Assembly (NCBI GenBank): GCA_965153355.1
Contig: OZ231128.1
Coordinates: 40,052,001 to 40,116,000 of the forward strand
DNA from: Flaccisagitta enflata
Lineage: Eukaryota; Chaetognatha; Sagittoidea; Aphragmophora
Direction of reading: 5' to 3'
Length of the DNA stretch: 64,000 nucleotides
The notes beneath the pieces are model-generated. The model saw nothing but the letters and a program-made list of their open reading frames with translations. It had not been told where the DNA came from and did not search any database. Below, piece after piece: positions 33,321 through 45,298 of this stretch (the stretch's first letter is position 1; every line of letters begins with the position of its first letter). The position numbers and the translations under genes were made by a program.

Positions 33321-33840
33321 TAAGAATGGAATTTACACTGGGGAAAAATCCACGTAAATCCTCTTGAACAGAAATTTTGAAATGATCATGAGAAACAAGA
33401 TAACACCCAAGGTACTTGCATTTTTCAATGTATCCAATAAATTCATCATTTATTGATATTTTCTCCAGTGAAGATACCGATCGACTCAGTCTTCCAAAAA
33501 CCATCACCTTTGTTTTGGCAATATTGAATTTTAGACAAAATTGCAAGCAATATGATGCACACACATCGAGTAATCGTTGCAAAGCTTCTCGCGTTGGGGC
33601 AATCAACGACATGTCGTCTGCAAAGAGGAGACAAGCTATGAAGTAATTTATGAAATGGCAACCAATTCCCATTCTCTTTAGAATAACAATTAAGTCATTG
33701 ACATAAATGGCAAAAAAATCCGGTGATAAGATTCCACCTTGTTTTGAACCGCATAATACGTGAAATGAATTTGAGTGGGCATTTATCCACTTGACATTGT
33801 ATTCCATATAACCATAATAATCTGTGATTACTGCAATTCT
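33304..33840 (-). pseudogene. LINE 2 reverse transcriptase, motifs B-C and thumb
   Basis: On the minus strand, from Met at 33807, motif B reads KQGGILSP (residues 22-29), then IYVNDL, motif C LFADD (61-65), then a thumb part (CLKFNIAKTKVMVFG) and KCKYLGCYL. These are standard for non-LTR retrotransposon polymerases. In-frame residues continue 11 codons upstream of that Met to a stop at about 33840, and motif A is missing, so the copy is 5'-truncated. It differs clearly from LINE 1. The last residues (VCLH) come from the MITE. Confidence 0.85.
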
Positions 33841-33942
33841 TTAGCAAATAAACAGTAAATTTGTCTTTTCCTTTCCTTGTTTTTGCCTATTTTTTTTTCC
33901 TGTTTTCCTTTCCTTCCCCTCTTTTTTCCTTCCTCCCTTTTT

Positions 33943-34469
33943 GGGCAGCGGCCCCAAAGGCCCGATGTCCTGTAGAACACAGGGGGAATTTCGAGACGTC
34001 CGTCTGTCCTTCCGTCCGTCCGTCCTTCCATCCGTCTGTCCCCCCCCCATTGACCATCAAGGCTTCAGATTAGCCCTCCCAGACCTCAATTTAGCCCTCC
34101 AGGCCTCAAATCAGCCCTCTTGGCTTCAAATCAGCCCCCATGCCTCAAAACTGCCCTCCAGACCTCAAATCTGCCCTCCAGACCTCCAATCAGCCCTCCA
34201 AGCATGAAACCAGCCCTCCAAACCTTAAATCAGCTATCCGTGCCTTGATTATGCCCTCCAGCCCTCGAATATGCCTTCAGTGGTCTATATCAGCCATCTA
34301 AAGCCCCCTCAGGGTAGATGGAAGGACGGACGTCTCGAAATTCCACCCTGTGATCTACAGGACATCAGCCCTTTGGGGCCGCTGCCCTGCTCTCACTCCA
34401 CTTCTTCACTGGATCACTCCCAGCAGGGCATCAGGTACCGCTGACCATGTGCGATCCTTGGATGACTAG
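33943..34469 (-). mobile_element. Family-B element, gtcctgtag subfamily
   Basis: Minus strand head tagtcatccaaggatcgcac, atggtcagcggtacctgatg; stem gccctgctgg ... agcagggc; ggccccaaagggctgatgtc; cctgtagatcacagg; gaatttcgagacgtccgtcc; 21-bp array (gaggtctggagggcagattt type); inverse end. T runs lie at both edges (33938-33942, 34470-34473), agreeing with a TTTT target. Confidence 0.88.
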
Positions 34470-34473
34470 TTTT

Positions 34474-36113
34474 CTCTTGGTCAATTTAGTGTCCCGACAA
34501 CTTTAGTGTCCCGACATCAGAGACTACCCCGGAAGTCCTTTCTCCTACGCCGCTGGGCTAGGCCGTTGGAAACAAGGAAAGACGCAGTTAGGCAGTTGGA
34601 TAGAAAAATGATCCCAAAGCACACACACACAGAGCCACGAAGTCACACAGACATAAACCAACAAATGTAGAGCGTTTTTTTAAAGGGGCGGTCTGAAAGG
34701 GATGGCTGATTATCCGGGCTCGAGGTTGAATGGTCTTTGAGGCCCGGGGCGCAAAGCCTTTGCCAAAAGGGCGTCGTCCGCCTCTTTTGTGTATAACCGA
34801 CGGGTGAGACTGTTTTCACCCTCATCCACGCCGAGATTTTTTGTAGCTCGCACTACAGTTTTCATATGCTTTTCGGTTGGTCGGTCAATCAGTTGGTGAG
34901 TGCATGAGTTGGTCAAAGGTCGATTCGCTAATGAAATTCGCGTTTTCATTCAGGAAAGTTTGCGTTTTCGTTCAAAAAAAGTTTGTGTAATCATTCCGGC
35001 AAAACTGCTCCATGTAAGATTACAATGCAGAAAATTACGTTGTATTCACCCTTGGTTAATTGGCAACCTTCATTTGAACTCTTAATGGCGTGCGCCAACC
35101 CACATGCGACCTATTCCATAAGCACTTTACTCCGGACCGTTGAGCTTTGTTATAGTCTTAGCATTACCAATCCTTAAAAAAGATACTTCTTGTTTTTTTC
35201 TTCACTTCCTCTCAAACATCAGATCGCCAACAAATTCTTTTTAAGCTCCCCTTCCTTATTGTAACAAATGCCCCGTCAGGAATGGCACTTATGTTCAGCC
35301 AATTGAGTCAATTTGTCTCATTCTTAATAACCCTCCCCCCCTCACTCCCCCTCAGAAAAAAACAGTCTCTCTTCCCCTCTCTTTTTTTCCCCTTCCCTCC
35401 TCTAGTTAAAAGAAGCCCAAAACGTGCACCGCCTTGTTGCAGTCAGGAAATGCCGAGCCGCGTGACAAACTCCTCTTCATTTGTTTCATGGGCTTCATTT
35501 GTTTCATTAGTCTCGTTTGTTTCGGGGAGAACAAAATAATTGCGGCCCTGTAGCGAAACGGATTCAAACTCAGACAGACGGAGCTGCAAATGTTGGGAGA
35601 GATACGCGAGAATGGAAGAGAGTGTCAATTTGACACTGTCAAACGCACGGACAGCCCGGATAGACGACTGATGGATAAAAGATGTCTAACTAAAAACACT
35701 TACGAAATTGCTATAATAACGGTAGAGTAGAGTGGACAATTATGATTGGAAGGCAAAAGAAAAAAATATGACAAATGACATACAATTATGGGTTACAAAG
35801 GCAAATATAGATGTTGTACCGATGCAGATCTCAGACAGACAGACAAATCGTTTTTTTGGACATGAGAAGAAATTGAGAGACAAATAGAGAGACGATCATA
35901 GCCACAAGACGGAAGGGAGAAAGAGAAGAAAAAACACATTTTCCGGACGAAGAACATGAAGATTAACGAGGCTTCAAGACTCTGATGGTCGTGGAGGGCG
36001 AAATACAGACGAGGATATAGACAAGTGAAAGGGTAGACGGACAAGCGGACAGACTAGAGAGGAAAGATAGACGAAACATGTAGACAGAGAGACTCCAGAT
36101 CGAACTGGTAAAA
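34474..36113. other. Unassigned sequence, 1.6 kb
   Basis: A 17-bp phrase gtcccgacaactttagt repeats near 34490-34520; TTCATTTG-type short repeats at 35478-35525. No gene recognised. Confidence 0.4.
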
Positions 36114-36452
36114 AACAAGGCCAGATACATGACTACCATAGTCGCGTGCGGATGGGCAGAGGCGGTGATGAACAAGGCTAACTTGAACGTTTGGGCAGTA
36201 GCAGTAATGAAAACAAGGCCATTTACACTCCCCCAGTCGCGGATGGGTGGGCAGGAGCGTAAAATAGAAATGTGACATGACCAACCAACGGACAGACTGA
36301 CCGACACGCCAAGATCTAGAGTCGCGTGTCCGCGACTAGAAAGTGGCTGGAAACGCATAAAAAGCTAAAGGTGAAGGACTGACTGACGGACCAACCAACA
36401 GACCGACCGACCGACCGACCTAGCGGGTTATAGAGTCGTAGCACGCGACTAA
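36114..36452 (-). mobile_element. Family-A element, split by a second A copy
   Basis: Plus-strand order: aacaaggccagatacatgac, agtcgcgtgcggatgggcag, gaacgtttgggcagtagcag, break at 36212, then gtggctggaaacgcataaaa, GACC repeats, gcgggttatagagtcgtagc, acgcgacta. It reads through if the inner copy is removed. Confidence 0.85.
36213..36338 (-). mobile_element. Inner family-A element with 4-bp duplication (126 bp)
   Basis: Flanked by gaaa at 36209-36212 and 36339-36342. On the minus strand the head is agtcgcggacacgcgact and the 3' partner tccgcgact, then gggggagtgtaaatggcctt. It gives the cleanest view of the ends of family A: TAGTC at one, GGCCTTGT at the other. Confidence 0.88.
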
Positions 36453-36530
36453 CAATTACTAAAAGGCGGAAGGACGAGCCAAGACAAAAAGCATGAGAGA
36501 AAGAATGATGCGACTCATGTAGACAAGAAT

Positions 36531-37117
36531 CACTATGAATCCTGAGAACCGCCAGGTCGTTTTTTGGATAACTGTATGTTTTTCTTCAGTTTGGTATACT
36601 CCTGGCATGCAGGAATCAAGATCCATGCATCAAAAAAATATTTCATCGGGCACTTTTTGAAAAAAATCCAAAATTAACTATTTTTTATCATACCTTGCAT
36701 ACAAAATTCACTGGGTAGGTCGCAAATTTTTTTTGACAGCATTTTTGAATTCCTCATATGATTGCCTTCCATTTGATAGGTCGCACTATATACATTCATT
36801 AAGAAATAAGATATTTCATTTTTTAGGCACCGTTACTAAATTTTAAAGGTAGCCAAAATAACAAAAATTGTATTCATTAACCAAAATATACAGTGTGACC
36901 TATCAAATAAAAGGAAATTCAAATATGCTATCAGAAAATTTCTGTACGCAAAATAAGATGTAGAATTGTTATTTTTGGACTTTTTTTCAAAAAGTGCCCG
37001 ATGAAACATTTTCTAATGGTTGGATCTTGATTTCTGCATGCCAGGACTAGACTTAACTGAAGAGAAACATACAGTTATCCAAAAATTGTCCTGGCGCGGT
37101 TCTCAGGATTCATAGTG
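36531..37117. mobile_element. Palindromic MITE (587 bp, GAAT flanks)
   Basis: The arms are inverted over nearly the full length, starting cactatgaatcctgagaacc at both ends; blocks ggataactgtatgttt, catcgggcactttttgaaaa and tttgataggtc are seen on both. The direct repeat gaat flanks it (36527-36530, 37118-37121). No frame. Confidence 0.85.
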
Positions 37118-37382
37118 GAATATAGAGATGAAAACTGACAGACTGATTCGAGAAAAAAAAGAATGGCATTTGAGAGCGACACAAGGAAGAGGTGAGGCAT
37201 AAGGACAGAAGTACGAAGAGACAGAGACACGGCGAGAAAGATATGGCCGGGGAAAAAGGGAGAAAAAGGGCGACTAGATGTACATCCAGCATCCGTGCTG
37301 GCAAGACAGGAATGAATCATTCCACTGCACTTAAGGTTTCTAGAGATGAAAACGGATCGTGGAGCCACTCTTTTGAATTCAG
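37118..37382. other. Unassigned sequence
   Basis: Purine-rich, no feature recognised. Confidence 0.3.
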
Positions 37383-37625
37383 GGGGTGTTTCTAGTCGGA
37401 TACAATTTTTAACGGGCCACTCGGTCGCTCGCTGCGTTCGTTTGCTCGCACCGCTCCCTCTACTCACTCACTCTGCAGCGCTTCGCTTGCTGGCTCTGTT
37501 CACGGGCTCGCTCACTCACTTCGCTCACTCCCTCGTGCAACAATTGAAATTTTTGAATATGTGTTCATGCTGTAAACGCGTTTCACAGAAACAAACGCGT
37601 TTCTCATCTTCACTAGAAACAGGCC
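37383..37625 (+). mobile_element. Family-D element, copy 1
   Basis: Ends gggtgtttctagt and complement actagaaacaggccc. CpG-rich inside with cactcggtcgctcgctgcgt, cactcacttcgctcactcc and acgcgtttcacagaaacaaa. A second copy in the opposite direction is at 63272-63512. Confidence 0.75.
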
Positions 37626-37766
37626 CTTTGAAGGACGACTAGATATCAAACCGAAACTAGAAATTGCGCGTGAATATGTCGAATCGGCGTCACGTGCTTT
37701 TGAGGAAATGGAAAATTGCACCCATGTTCTTCTTGTCGCGCTTCGCGAGTCGAACAAGAAAAGTAC

Positions 37767-37862
37767 CAATCGCGCCGTTTACCATTTGTCGGTTATCCCT
37801 CCCCCCTTCCCCTCGCCACCCCCCCCCCCCCCAATCGCGCCGTTTACCATTTCTCGGTTATC
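37767..37862. repeat. 30-bp direct repeat around a C run
   Basis: aatcgcgccgtttaccattt then tcggttatc occurs at 37768 and 37833, with a C-rich spacer ending in about 15 C. Confidence 0.9.
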
Positions 37863-37911
37863 TCTGTGATTCATGGAGGCATGAAAATGAACTCTCAATC
37901 GATGTCCGAAA

Positions 37912-38020
37912 GTTTGTTTGTTTGTTTGTTTGTTTGTTTGTTTGTTTGTTTGTTTGTTTGTTTGTTTGTTTGTTTGTTTGTTTGTTTGTTTAATTGTTTG
38001 TTTGTTTGTTTATTTGTTTT
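37912..38020. repeat. (GTTT)n microsatellite
   Basis: About 26 GTTT units followed by a T run. Confidence 0.98.
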
Positions 38021-38502
38021 TTTTTTTTTTTTGACAAAAGCACTCTTAGTAAATTGAAATAATGAACTTACAATAATCACTATCGGCGGTTGAGGCACGG
38101 AATTTGCTATTTCATGGAAGTGGATAATATGGCAATGTGGTGAATATTAACATATATTGATTTTTGTTATTGACCTATTGTTAAGAAAAGGCGTATGACA
38201 TATCAACATATAGCCAAACGGACAGAGAGATGGAAAAAGAGTAAATGTCGAAATGAGTGGGAAAGGGTAGAAATATACATATGTATAACTTGCTTGCTAT
38301 CGTCTTTTTTTCTTTGCCAACCCCAGACTGTTAAAAACAACCATGCAAAAGCGACTTTTCGATGCGCGGAAAAGCGGTTCTCGAATGAGCAGAGGAGCTA
38401 AGCACGCATTTAGATGTGTCCTGAAAGGCCTTGATTCCAGAGCTATAACGGGAAATGGGATCTAGAAAATAGGGGCAGGGAAAAAGGATGAAGAGAGTGA
38501 GG

Positions 38503-38655
<153 letters not shown>

Positions 38656-38842
38656 AGAAGATAAAAGATTTGTCAAGAGATGTAACATACATAGATTATT
38701 TGCCTTACTTGAGTTCCTTGAGAGATCAGAGAGACAGAAAACAGAGAAAAAAAAGATCTGTTGTTGATTTGTCTGTTTCTGTCACTTTAACGCCATTCTG
38801 CTGTGTCTTCCTCCTTACTTTTCCTTACTTGTTCTTCTCTGA

Positions 38843-38847
<5 letters not shown>

Positions 38848-38886
<39 letters not shown>

Positions 38887-38907
38887 TCTGTTCTCTCTCT
38901 GTCTCTC

Positions 38908-38979
<72 letters not shown>
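38848..38979. repeat. (TC)n microsatellite
   Basis: TC units with TTCTC and GTCTC interruptions; lies about 190 bp from the GA tract and is complementary to it. Confidence 0.98.
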
Positions 38980-38982
<3 letters not shown>

Positions 38983-39234
38983 GTGGCCTTACCAGCAGTC
39001 ACTACTCACTAGACCCCTAAAGATGGCGGGGTCATCTCCTCTCCATCTCGATTGACTCCCCTCTGCCGCTTCTGCTGCGGGCGAGAAGGGGGACGTAAAG
39101 TCGTGAACTATGGAATCATAACCTCATGAGAGAGAGATGCTCACCGGCTTGATGATATTGCCCGCTAACTCCGCCTAAACTCTACCACGTTATCATCTTT
39201 TATGAGTCATTTGGTGAAAATGACTATTTTTTTT
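38980..39234. other. Unassigned sequence
   Basis: No recognised feature. Confidence 0.3.
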
Positions 39235-39440
39235 GTCGCCGATTCGCGACTGAATAAGACGCTTCCCGTCTTTCAGTTGGCCCGTTGGTTTGTTGGTCAG
39301 TCCATAATGATTGAGTCCAGAAGTGTCAAAGCGCGCATGGTACTGCGGTTGTGTGAAGAGTGAAAAAGGGGGGAGAGTGGTTGTAGGCCCCTGCCCACCC
39401 GTCCGCGACAATTTTGTAACCCCGAGTTACTTGTTTCTCT
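39235..39440 (+). mobile_element. Family-A element, diverged gtggatggggg subfamily
   Basis: Head gtcgccgattcgcgac; cccgtctttcagttggcccg; gattgagtccagaagtgt; cccctgcccacccgtccgcg with partner gtccgcgac; gtaaccccgagttacttgtt. Confidence 0.75.
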
Positions 39441-39910
39441 GCATATGGTTACATGTTTTAAGTTTTCTTTTTTCCCCTTATGGGAGCTTTTGGAGGCTTT
39501 TACTTACTATAATGTGCTAAAGGTTTGAAATAGCATATTTTCTTGTTGTCTCTACATTCAATGCAACACAGTTACAGAAAGTTGAGAGAAATGATTCTGA
39601 ATGAGGGTAGTTTACTATTTTAATGAACTGGCCTAAACCAAATTTTTAAAAGCAGATGGGCCAAAGGTTTGAGCGAATATAGTTCTGGCCTTTATTGGTG
39701 ACCAAAAAAAAAGTCCAACACTTCTCCAGATTTAAACCTGTCACTAGGAAAAGTAAGAAATTCAGCATTCTACCAACAAAACTATTGCGTCATAAACAAT
39801 GCATACTTGCTTATTGTCATTTGACCATCAGCTTTTAGAAAAACCAAAGTAAAACTGTAGGAGACCCTCTTTGTACTGGCCTCATCACTTTTAACATCCT
39901 GTTTGAAAAA
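39441..39910. other. Unassigned sequence
   Basis: AT-rich, no feature recognised. Confidence 0.3.
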
Positions 39911-40100
39911 TTAAGGCCAGTCAAGACGCGTGCAGGTGGGCAGAGGCAGTGATAAAAAAGGCTAACCATGCATTTGGGCAGGACCATAATGCAAACACCG
40001 ACCGTAAATGCTGAAAAAGTACAACAAAAAGTAAAACGTAACGGACCGACCGACACATGGACAGACAAAGCGGGATGAAAAATCGCGTAGCAAGCGACAA
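39911..40100 (-). mobile_element. Family-A element
   Basis: Plus-strand order: ttaaggccagtcaagacgcg, tgcaggtgggcagaggcagt, catgcatttgggcaggacca, aaatgctgaaaaagtac, gaccgaccgacacatggaca, aatcgcgtagcaagcgac. The head hairpin is degraded. Confidence 0.75.
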
Positions 40101-40339
40101 ATAGGGCTGATTATGAGCGGATGTTCACGGATTTTTTTCTATTTGCTAATTGTTGAAGCCATTTCTGACAAGAATCAGATGAAACGCAAACATCGAAAGA
40201 GAATCTTAAAAGAAATATGTTGGTTTTTTTCCCCAAGATCTTAGATAAGATTATTTGCATGTTAATTGTTTTCTTTAAGGGAAGGCTCCAACCAACGTCT
40301 CGAGGCTAATTAGGAGGAGGATTCGCCATTTTCATTTTC

Positions 40340-40400
40340 AGTTGCGTCTTCGCATCTCCATTTAAACGGATATCTTCATCAGTCCATCTGCTTTTTATAG
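40340..40400 (+). mobile_element. Family-A-like head fragment
   Basis: agttgcgtcttcgcatct, ccatttaaacggatatcttc, similar to the head lineage at 10348 and 46269. Confidence 0.45.
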
Positions 40401-40582
40401 GCAATTCTGCTTTGTGATTTATTTCGTTCTCGTCTTTCGTTATCCATCTGCCATTTTCGTTCTTTGTTATGTTTTTTCTCAATTCTTCTTTTTCCTAACC
40501 AGCTTGTTTTTTTTTTCTCCGGGTTTTCTCTTTTTTTTTCTCTTTCTTTTCGCTTTCGATATTTTTTTCGTTTCCTCGCCCT

Positions 40583-40915
<333 letters not shown>

Positions 40916-40992
40916 ACCTTTCTTATTTCTTCATAATTTGTTTTCATATCTTTCTACCTTTCGAAGTATATTATATTACAAGCGTCTTTTTT

Positions 40993-41915
40993 GGGCAGCG
41001 GCCCTGAAGGAGCTGATGACCTATGCTTTCATATACGCATATGCGAAATTTTTGCTATCTTTCTCCTCTTTCGCCATCTTTTTAAGCAGCAGCTTCCAAG
41101 AGGCTGATGATCTTTGCTTTCATACATTATTGGGAATTTTCTCTTGCTTATTCTTTTCCTTCTTCTGCATTCCTTCCCCAGCTTTGAAGCCTAATTTTAG
41201 CCCCCGTTTCAAGGCTCGAATCCTAGTCTCAAAACTCAAATCCAAGCTTCAAGGCACAAATCCTAGCCTAAAGGCTCATACCCCAGCCTTGAGGACCATA
41301 CCCCAGCCTCTTGGCTCAAATCATTACCTTGAGGTTCAAATTTCTTCCTAAAGGCTCCACTCCCTATTTCAAATCTCAAACCCCCCAAGTTGATGTCAAC
41401 AATCAGCTTAAAAACCTTATTACAGTCTTGAGACTCCAATCACAGCCTACCATAAATTCAAGCCCAAATACCAGCTATAAGACCAATATCCCTAGCTTCT
41501 GTGCCAAAATCTTAGCCTTTAGGCCCAAATCCCAACCCTAAATCCCATATCTTAGCCTCAAGATCAAGTGTCTTTGAAGCCGCTACATCTCTCATTATTT
41601 TCCAACTATGTATGAAAGTTGGACAACATTACTACTCAACCCTACTTTACTAAAGGATGAGAGCCTTTGGAGCTCTCACTGGTGTTTAATCCGGACCTAT
41701 CACAACTATCCCTAGTAGTCAAAATAACCAAGTCTATCTTAACATTATCATGAAAAAATTCAAGACAACAATCCAACCAGAAAGAAAAAATCCATAACTT
41801 TAACCTGTTTGCTACAAGTACCAGTGACAAGAAAGAGTACCAGATGATTGTGCTATCATATTATCATTATATCAACTTAAGGGCATTGGATGTCGCTGTC
41901 CATTTAACGCTTTCA
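40993..41915 (-). mobile_element. Old family-B element (~920 bp)
   Basis: Left edge gggcagcggccctgaaggag, ctgatgacctatgctttcat; a second, changed copy of this edge follows at 41089 (gcagcagcttccaagaggct). A degenerate 20-bp array (caaggctcaaatcctagcct type) fills 41180-41560. The right edge at 41885-41915 (ggatgtcgctgtccatttaa, cgctttc) is a worn B head. Many changes indicate age. Confidence 0.7.
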
Positions 41916-42752
41916 TTACAATCTTTAATTCCACCTTCTCCGTTTGTTTATTTCAATATGATTTATGAATCTCATTTTTATCTCAAAGATAATCTGTTAG
42001 GCTCGTTGTTTCGTTATTTTTATGCGTTTTATCGTCTCCATAAGAGGGTCTGTTTGTCGGTCGATCTACATTTTCGCTTATTACGCACAAGAATAACATG
42101 TAATCCAAGTCGAAGGATACATAAATGAAGACTCGAAATGTAAATGTTAAGTTTCTTCTGGATCCTTACTGCTCCCCCGTTGCCCGATAGACATGGAACT
42201 AAAAGCTGGCCGTAAACCGGAAGCGACTCGTTTTCTTGTAAATTATCTGAACCTCAAAATGAAATATCGCCCCAAAAGGTATAATCTTCAAAGGATTTAT
42301 CATAATCTAAGTAGTAATAGATATTTTTTTGTTTTCGTTTTTATCCAAACAAATTTTGGTCGACATTCTATGAAGAAGAAAGAGATTTGATTACCGCTGA
42401 GAGCCAAAGACCTCATAGGCTCATCAATCAATCAATGATGAGCTGTGGGGGTAATGTGGTTGATGCAAGACAATTTGGTTTGGACGGGGGTGGAGATGGA
42501 GGCAAATGGCTTTTTCCTATCATTTTCGAGTTGAAAATGTTAACAAAAATCATAAGACTAAAAAAAGAAACGTGGCCATTATAACTCCGGACAGACAACA
42601 GAAAGAGATGAAGTCACAGCTACACAAATACAAAATTCCAAGCAGCTTTGCGAAAGAATAAACATTGGAAAATGACAATCCCTTGGAAAAAGGAAAAAGA
42701 GTGAACAAAGACGGGAAACTTCTAGATGTGTCCCACAATATAGTAACCAACG

Positions 42753-42756
<4 letters not shown>
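41916..42756. other. Unassigned sequence with an A-like scrap
   Basis: At 42028-42066 cgtctccataagagggtctg, tttgtcggtcgatc matches the post-hairpin part of the 9136 copy. Nothing else recognised. Confidence 0.4.

Positions 42757-42804
<48 letters not shown>
42757..42804. repeat. (GA)n microsatellite
   Basis: About 24 GA units. Confidence 0.97.
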
Positions 42805-42810
<6 letters not shown>

Positions 42811-42967
42811 TGGAAACAGGGGAGAGAGGGGAAACAATGAAGGAGAGACAAATCACAGTTACACCCCGCTAAGACATATATTTGTTATGCAATAACCGAA
42901 AATCACCTATTGACCAATAACGTTAACATTAACATCCATTTTTTGCAGGGTGAAACTGAAGAGAGAG

Positions 42968-43250
42968 GATATGGCGAACACGATGGATGCCCCATGGTGG
43001 AAGGGAGCTGGCAGTGCGGGATGGTGCCCCATGGTGGAAGGGAGCTGGCAGTGCGGGATAGTGCCGAGGGAATATGGCAAACACAATGGTGCCCCATGGT
43101 GGAAGGTAGCTGGCAGTACGGATGGTGCCCCATGGTGGAAGGGAGCTGGCAGTGCGGGATGGTGCCGTGGAAAAATGGCGAACACAACGGGTGCCCTATG
43201 GTGGAAGGGAGCAGGCAGAGCGGGATGGTGCCATGCCGAGGGAAAATGGC
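42968..43250. repeat. Minisatellite, 5 units of about 36-66 bp
   Basis: Core ccccatggtggaagggagct, ggcagtgcgggatggtg repeated five times; some units carry an extra tail with atggcgaacacaa. Unit lengths differ in steps of about 30 bp. Frames stay open in several phases, so coding is not demonstrated. Confidence 0.9.
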
Positions 43251-43378
43251 GTATCGGAGAAAATTGACAGAAAAAATAGTTTGGTTAGAGCGCGAATTCA
43301 ATTAGCCTTGGGGAAGCTTATAATGAGCAGAGCGTGCTAGGCAAAATGAAATACAGTAAAGAAAAGAGGCAGGAGAAA

Positions 43379-43383
<5 letters not shown>

Positions 43384-43439
<56 letters not shown>
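43384..43439. repeat. (GA)n microsatellite
   Basis: About 27 GA units. Confidence 0.97.
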
Positions 43440-43440
<1 letters not shown>

Positions 43441-44340
43441 AACATTACTAATTAGCAGAAGTATTCCTTTTATAATAAAAATAAAAATAGAAAAACACAT
43501 CTTCATTAAACAAATAATGATTTGATTTGTTCATAATTTGGGCCTTCCATTTCGCATGAAGGAACATATACGAAATATTTGTCGTCTTTATTTTAACCAC
43601 CATTAGTCAATTGATAAATTCATCATCGCAACACTCGATCAATCAATTCCAACAGACTTGAAATTTGTACTGTTCTCTTCTTTACAGCATGTCCCACGGC
43701 GTTCCTTTTGTGCTAACGCGAGCACACGTCTTGAGAGTTCAGAAGCCATATCACGATGGAAAAATGAGAAAAAGAAACGCGCTCAAGTGAACATTTCTGT
43801 GCAAACTGTCGAGTTTCGAAATCATACGATGGCATGAACTAAAAGCCGGTTGAACTCAATGCAACAGTTGCCAAAATGCATTTTTTTTCTCCTGAATTCC
43901 AAAGCCACCAAAACTATCAACGCTGCTGTTTAACTTGTTCTGTTACGTTAACTGAAATCGTCGAAAAATATTGTGGCTTAATACTGCCTCATCAAGTCTA
44001 CTGGATTTTTTTTTTTTTTTTGAAACTATGATTTTGTTCTCCTCATATCGTTTCGCCTGTGTCTATTTGTCTGTCTATCTGTTCATCTGTCTTCTATCAA
44101 ACGTCCTTTTTCTGTGTGTCTGTCTTTAAACTCACCCGTAAGGCGGAACACTTTTCCCACACACACGGTCTCCCCTTTCTCCCAGTCTATCAGTAATTTC
44201 ATTGAGATTGTATCTTTGAGCCTGATCTGCAACTCAGCGACTTATCAGTTTACTTCAAAAAGCTTTTACATCGCTAATGGAAGTACAAGCAGAAGTGGTC
44301 TTCACCGGCTCAGCCGCCGAGGAAAAATCAAATGGTGAAA
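43440..44340. other. Unassigned sequence
   Basis: No recognised feature apart from a T run at 44008-44022. Confidence 0.35.
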
Positions 44341-44359
44341 AAACAAAACAAGGCCCAAG

Positions 44360-44416
44360 GAGTCTGTCTGTCTGTCTGTCTGTAAATCACACACGCACTC
44401 TCTCTCTCTCTCTCAA
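44360..44416. repeat. (TCTG)n and (TC)n short tract
   Basis: Six TCTG units, an ACACAC bridge, then TC units, ending at the 5' limit of LINE 3. Confidence 0.9.
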
Positions 44417-44419
44417 CAG

Positions 44420-45026
44420 AGAAAATGAAAAATACACTAAACAGGCCTTCCATATACTCCAACAAATGAATATAGGGTGGGGTAAAAGTATAAACGAAGC
44501 CCTCACTGAATACAACCTACCAACAGAACTCAACACCATAAAAAACACAAGCAGACGACGTTGGAAGAAAACAATAATAGAGAAGATCGAGATCAAGAAT
44601 GCCAGCAGACTATACGAAGACTGTCACAAAAAAGTAAACAATACACTTGTCCCAAAAACAAAGACAGCTCATATCATACCGGATCTTACAATAGATGATT
44701 TTAAAAGAAAACCGCAAGATGAAATTATCCAATGCACCAAGTACGAGACTAAAACCATTATCATTGCCCGGTTTGGTATGTTAACATGTGGGAAAAATTT
44801 CAAAGGAACCATGTCGGAAATATGCAGTACATGCAATGTAATAGATGACGAAAACCACCGGCTGAACTATTGCAGTAAATTTAGAGATACAAATTTATAT
44901 GACTGTACAGAGAAAGAAGATTTTACAAAAATATTTTCCCATGATATTGATGTAGTACGCGATATTCTACCAAAAATACAAAGGGTCTGGAACACCAAAA
45001 CTGCCCGAGGATCAATGGTAACATGA
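44420..45026 (+). pseudogene. LINE 3, C-terminal part of ORF2 with CCHC motif
   Basis: The frame from about 44420 to the stop at 45024-45026 is lysine/asparagine-rich. It contains ARFGMLTCGKNF followed by a CX2CX7HX4C cluster (CSTC ... DDENHRLNYC), as found at the C-terminus of several LINE ORF2 proteins, where it is thought to help nucleic-acid binding. The polymerase domain is absent. The open frame extends upstream to 44277, but that part runs through a microsatellite and is probably not LINE. No stop in the retained part, so the insertion is fairly recent. Clade not assigned. Confidence 0.8.

Positions 45027-45028
<2 letters not shown>

Positions 45029-45096
<68 letters not shown>
45029..45096. 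repeat. (TC)n microsatellite in the LINE 3 tail
   Basis: About 34 TC units begin 3 bp after the stop codon. Confidence 0.97.
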
Positions 45097-45098
<2 letters not shown>

Positions 45099-45298
45099 GA
45101 TAAATAGGACGGGGATACATTACTGATTATCATAATCGATTAGTGCTAATGGCTGATTTGTAGAGTAGCTTATTTATTTATAATCATTGAAATTGTTTAA
45201 TTATTTGTAACGCTTAAAAACAGTTTATTGTTTATGTGTTGAATGACGCATTTTTAAGCATTAAAATCAATCAATCAATCAATCTCTCTCTCTCGTCT
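45097..45298 (+). mobile_element. LINE 3 3' UTR ending in (AATC)n
   Basis: AT-rich sequence ends in about five AATC units at 45264-45286 followed by a few TC. Short tandem units at the very 3' end, rather than poly(A), are typical of CR1/L2-like LINEs. Confidence 0.65.

Noticed and set aside
33304-33807. Retroviral or LTR-type polymerase
   Set aside because: Motif order and the QGGILSP / FADD forms fit non-LTR retrotransposons; no LTR, protease or integrase.
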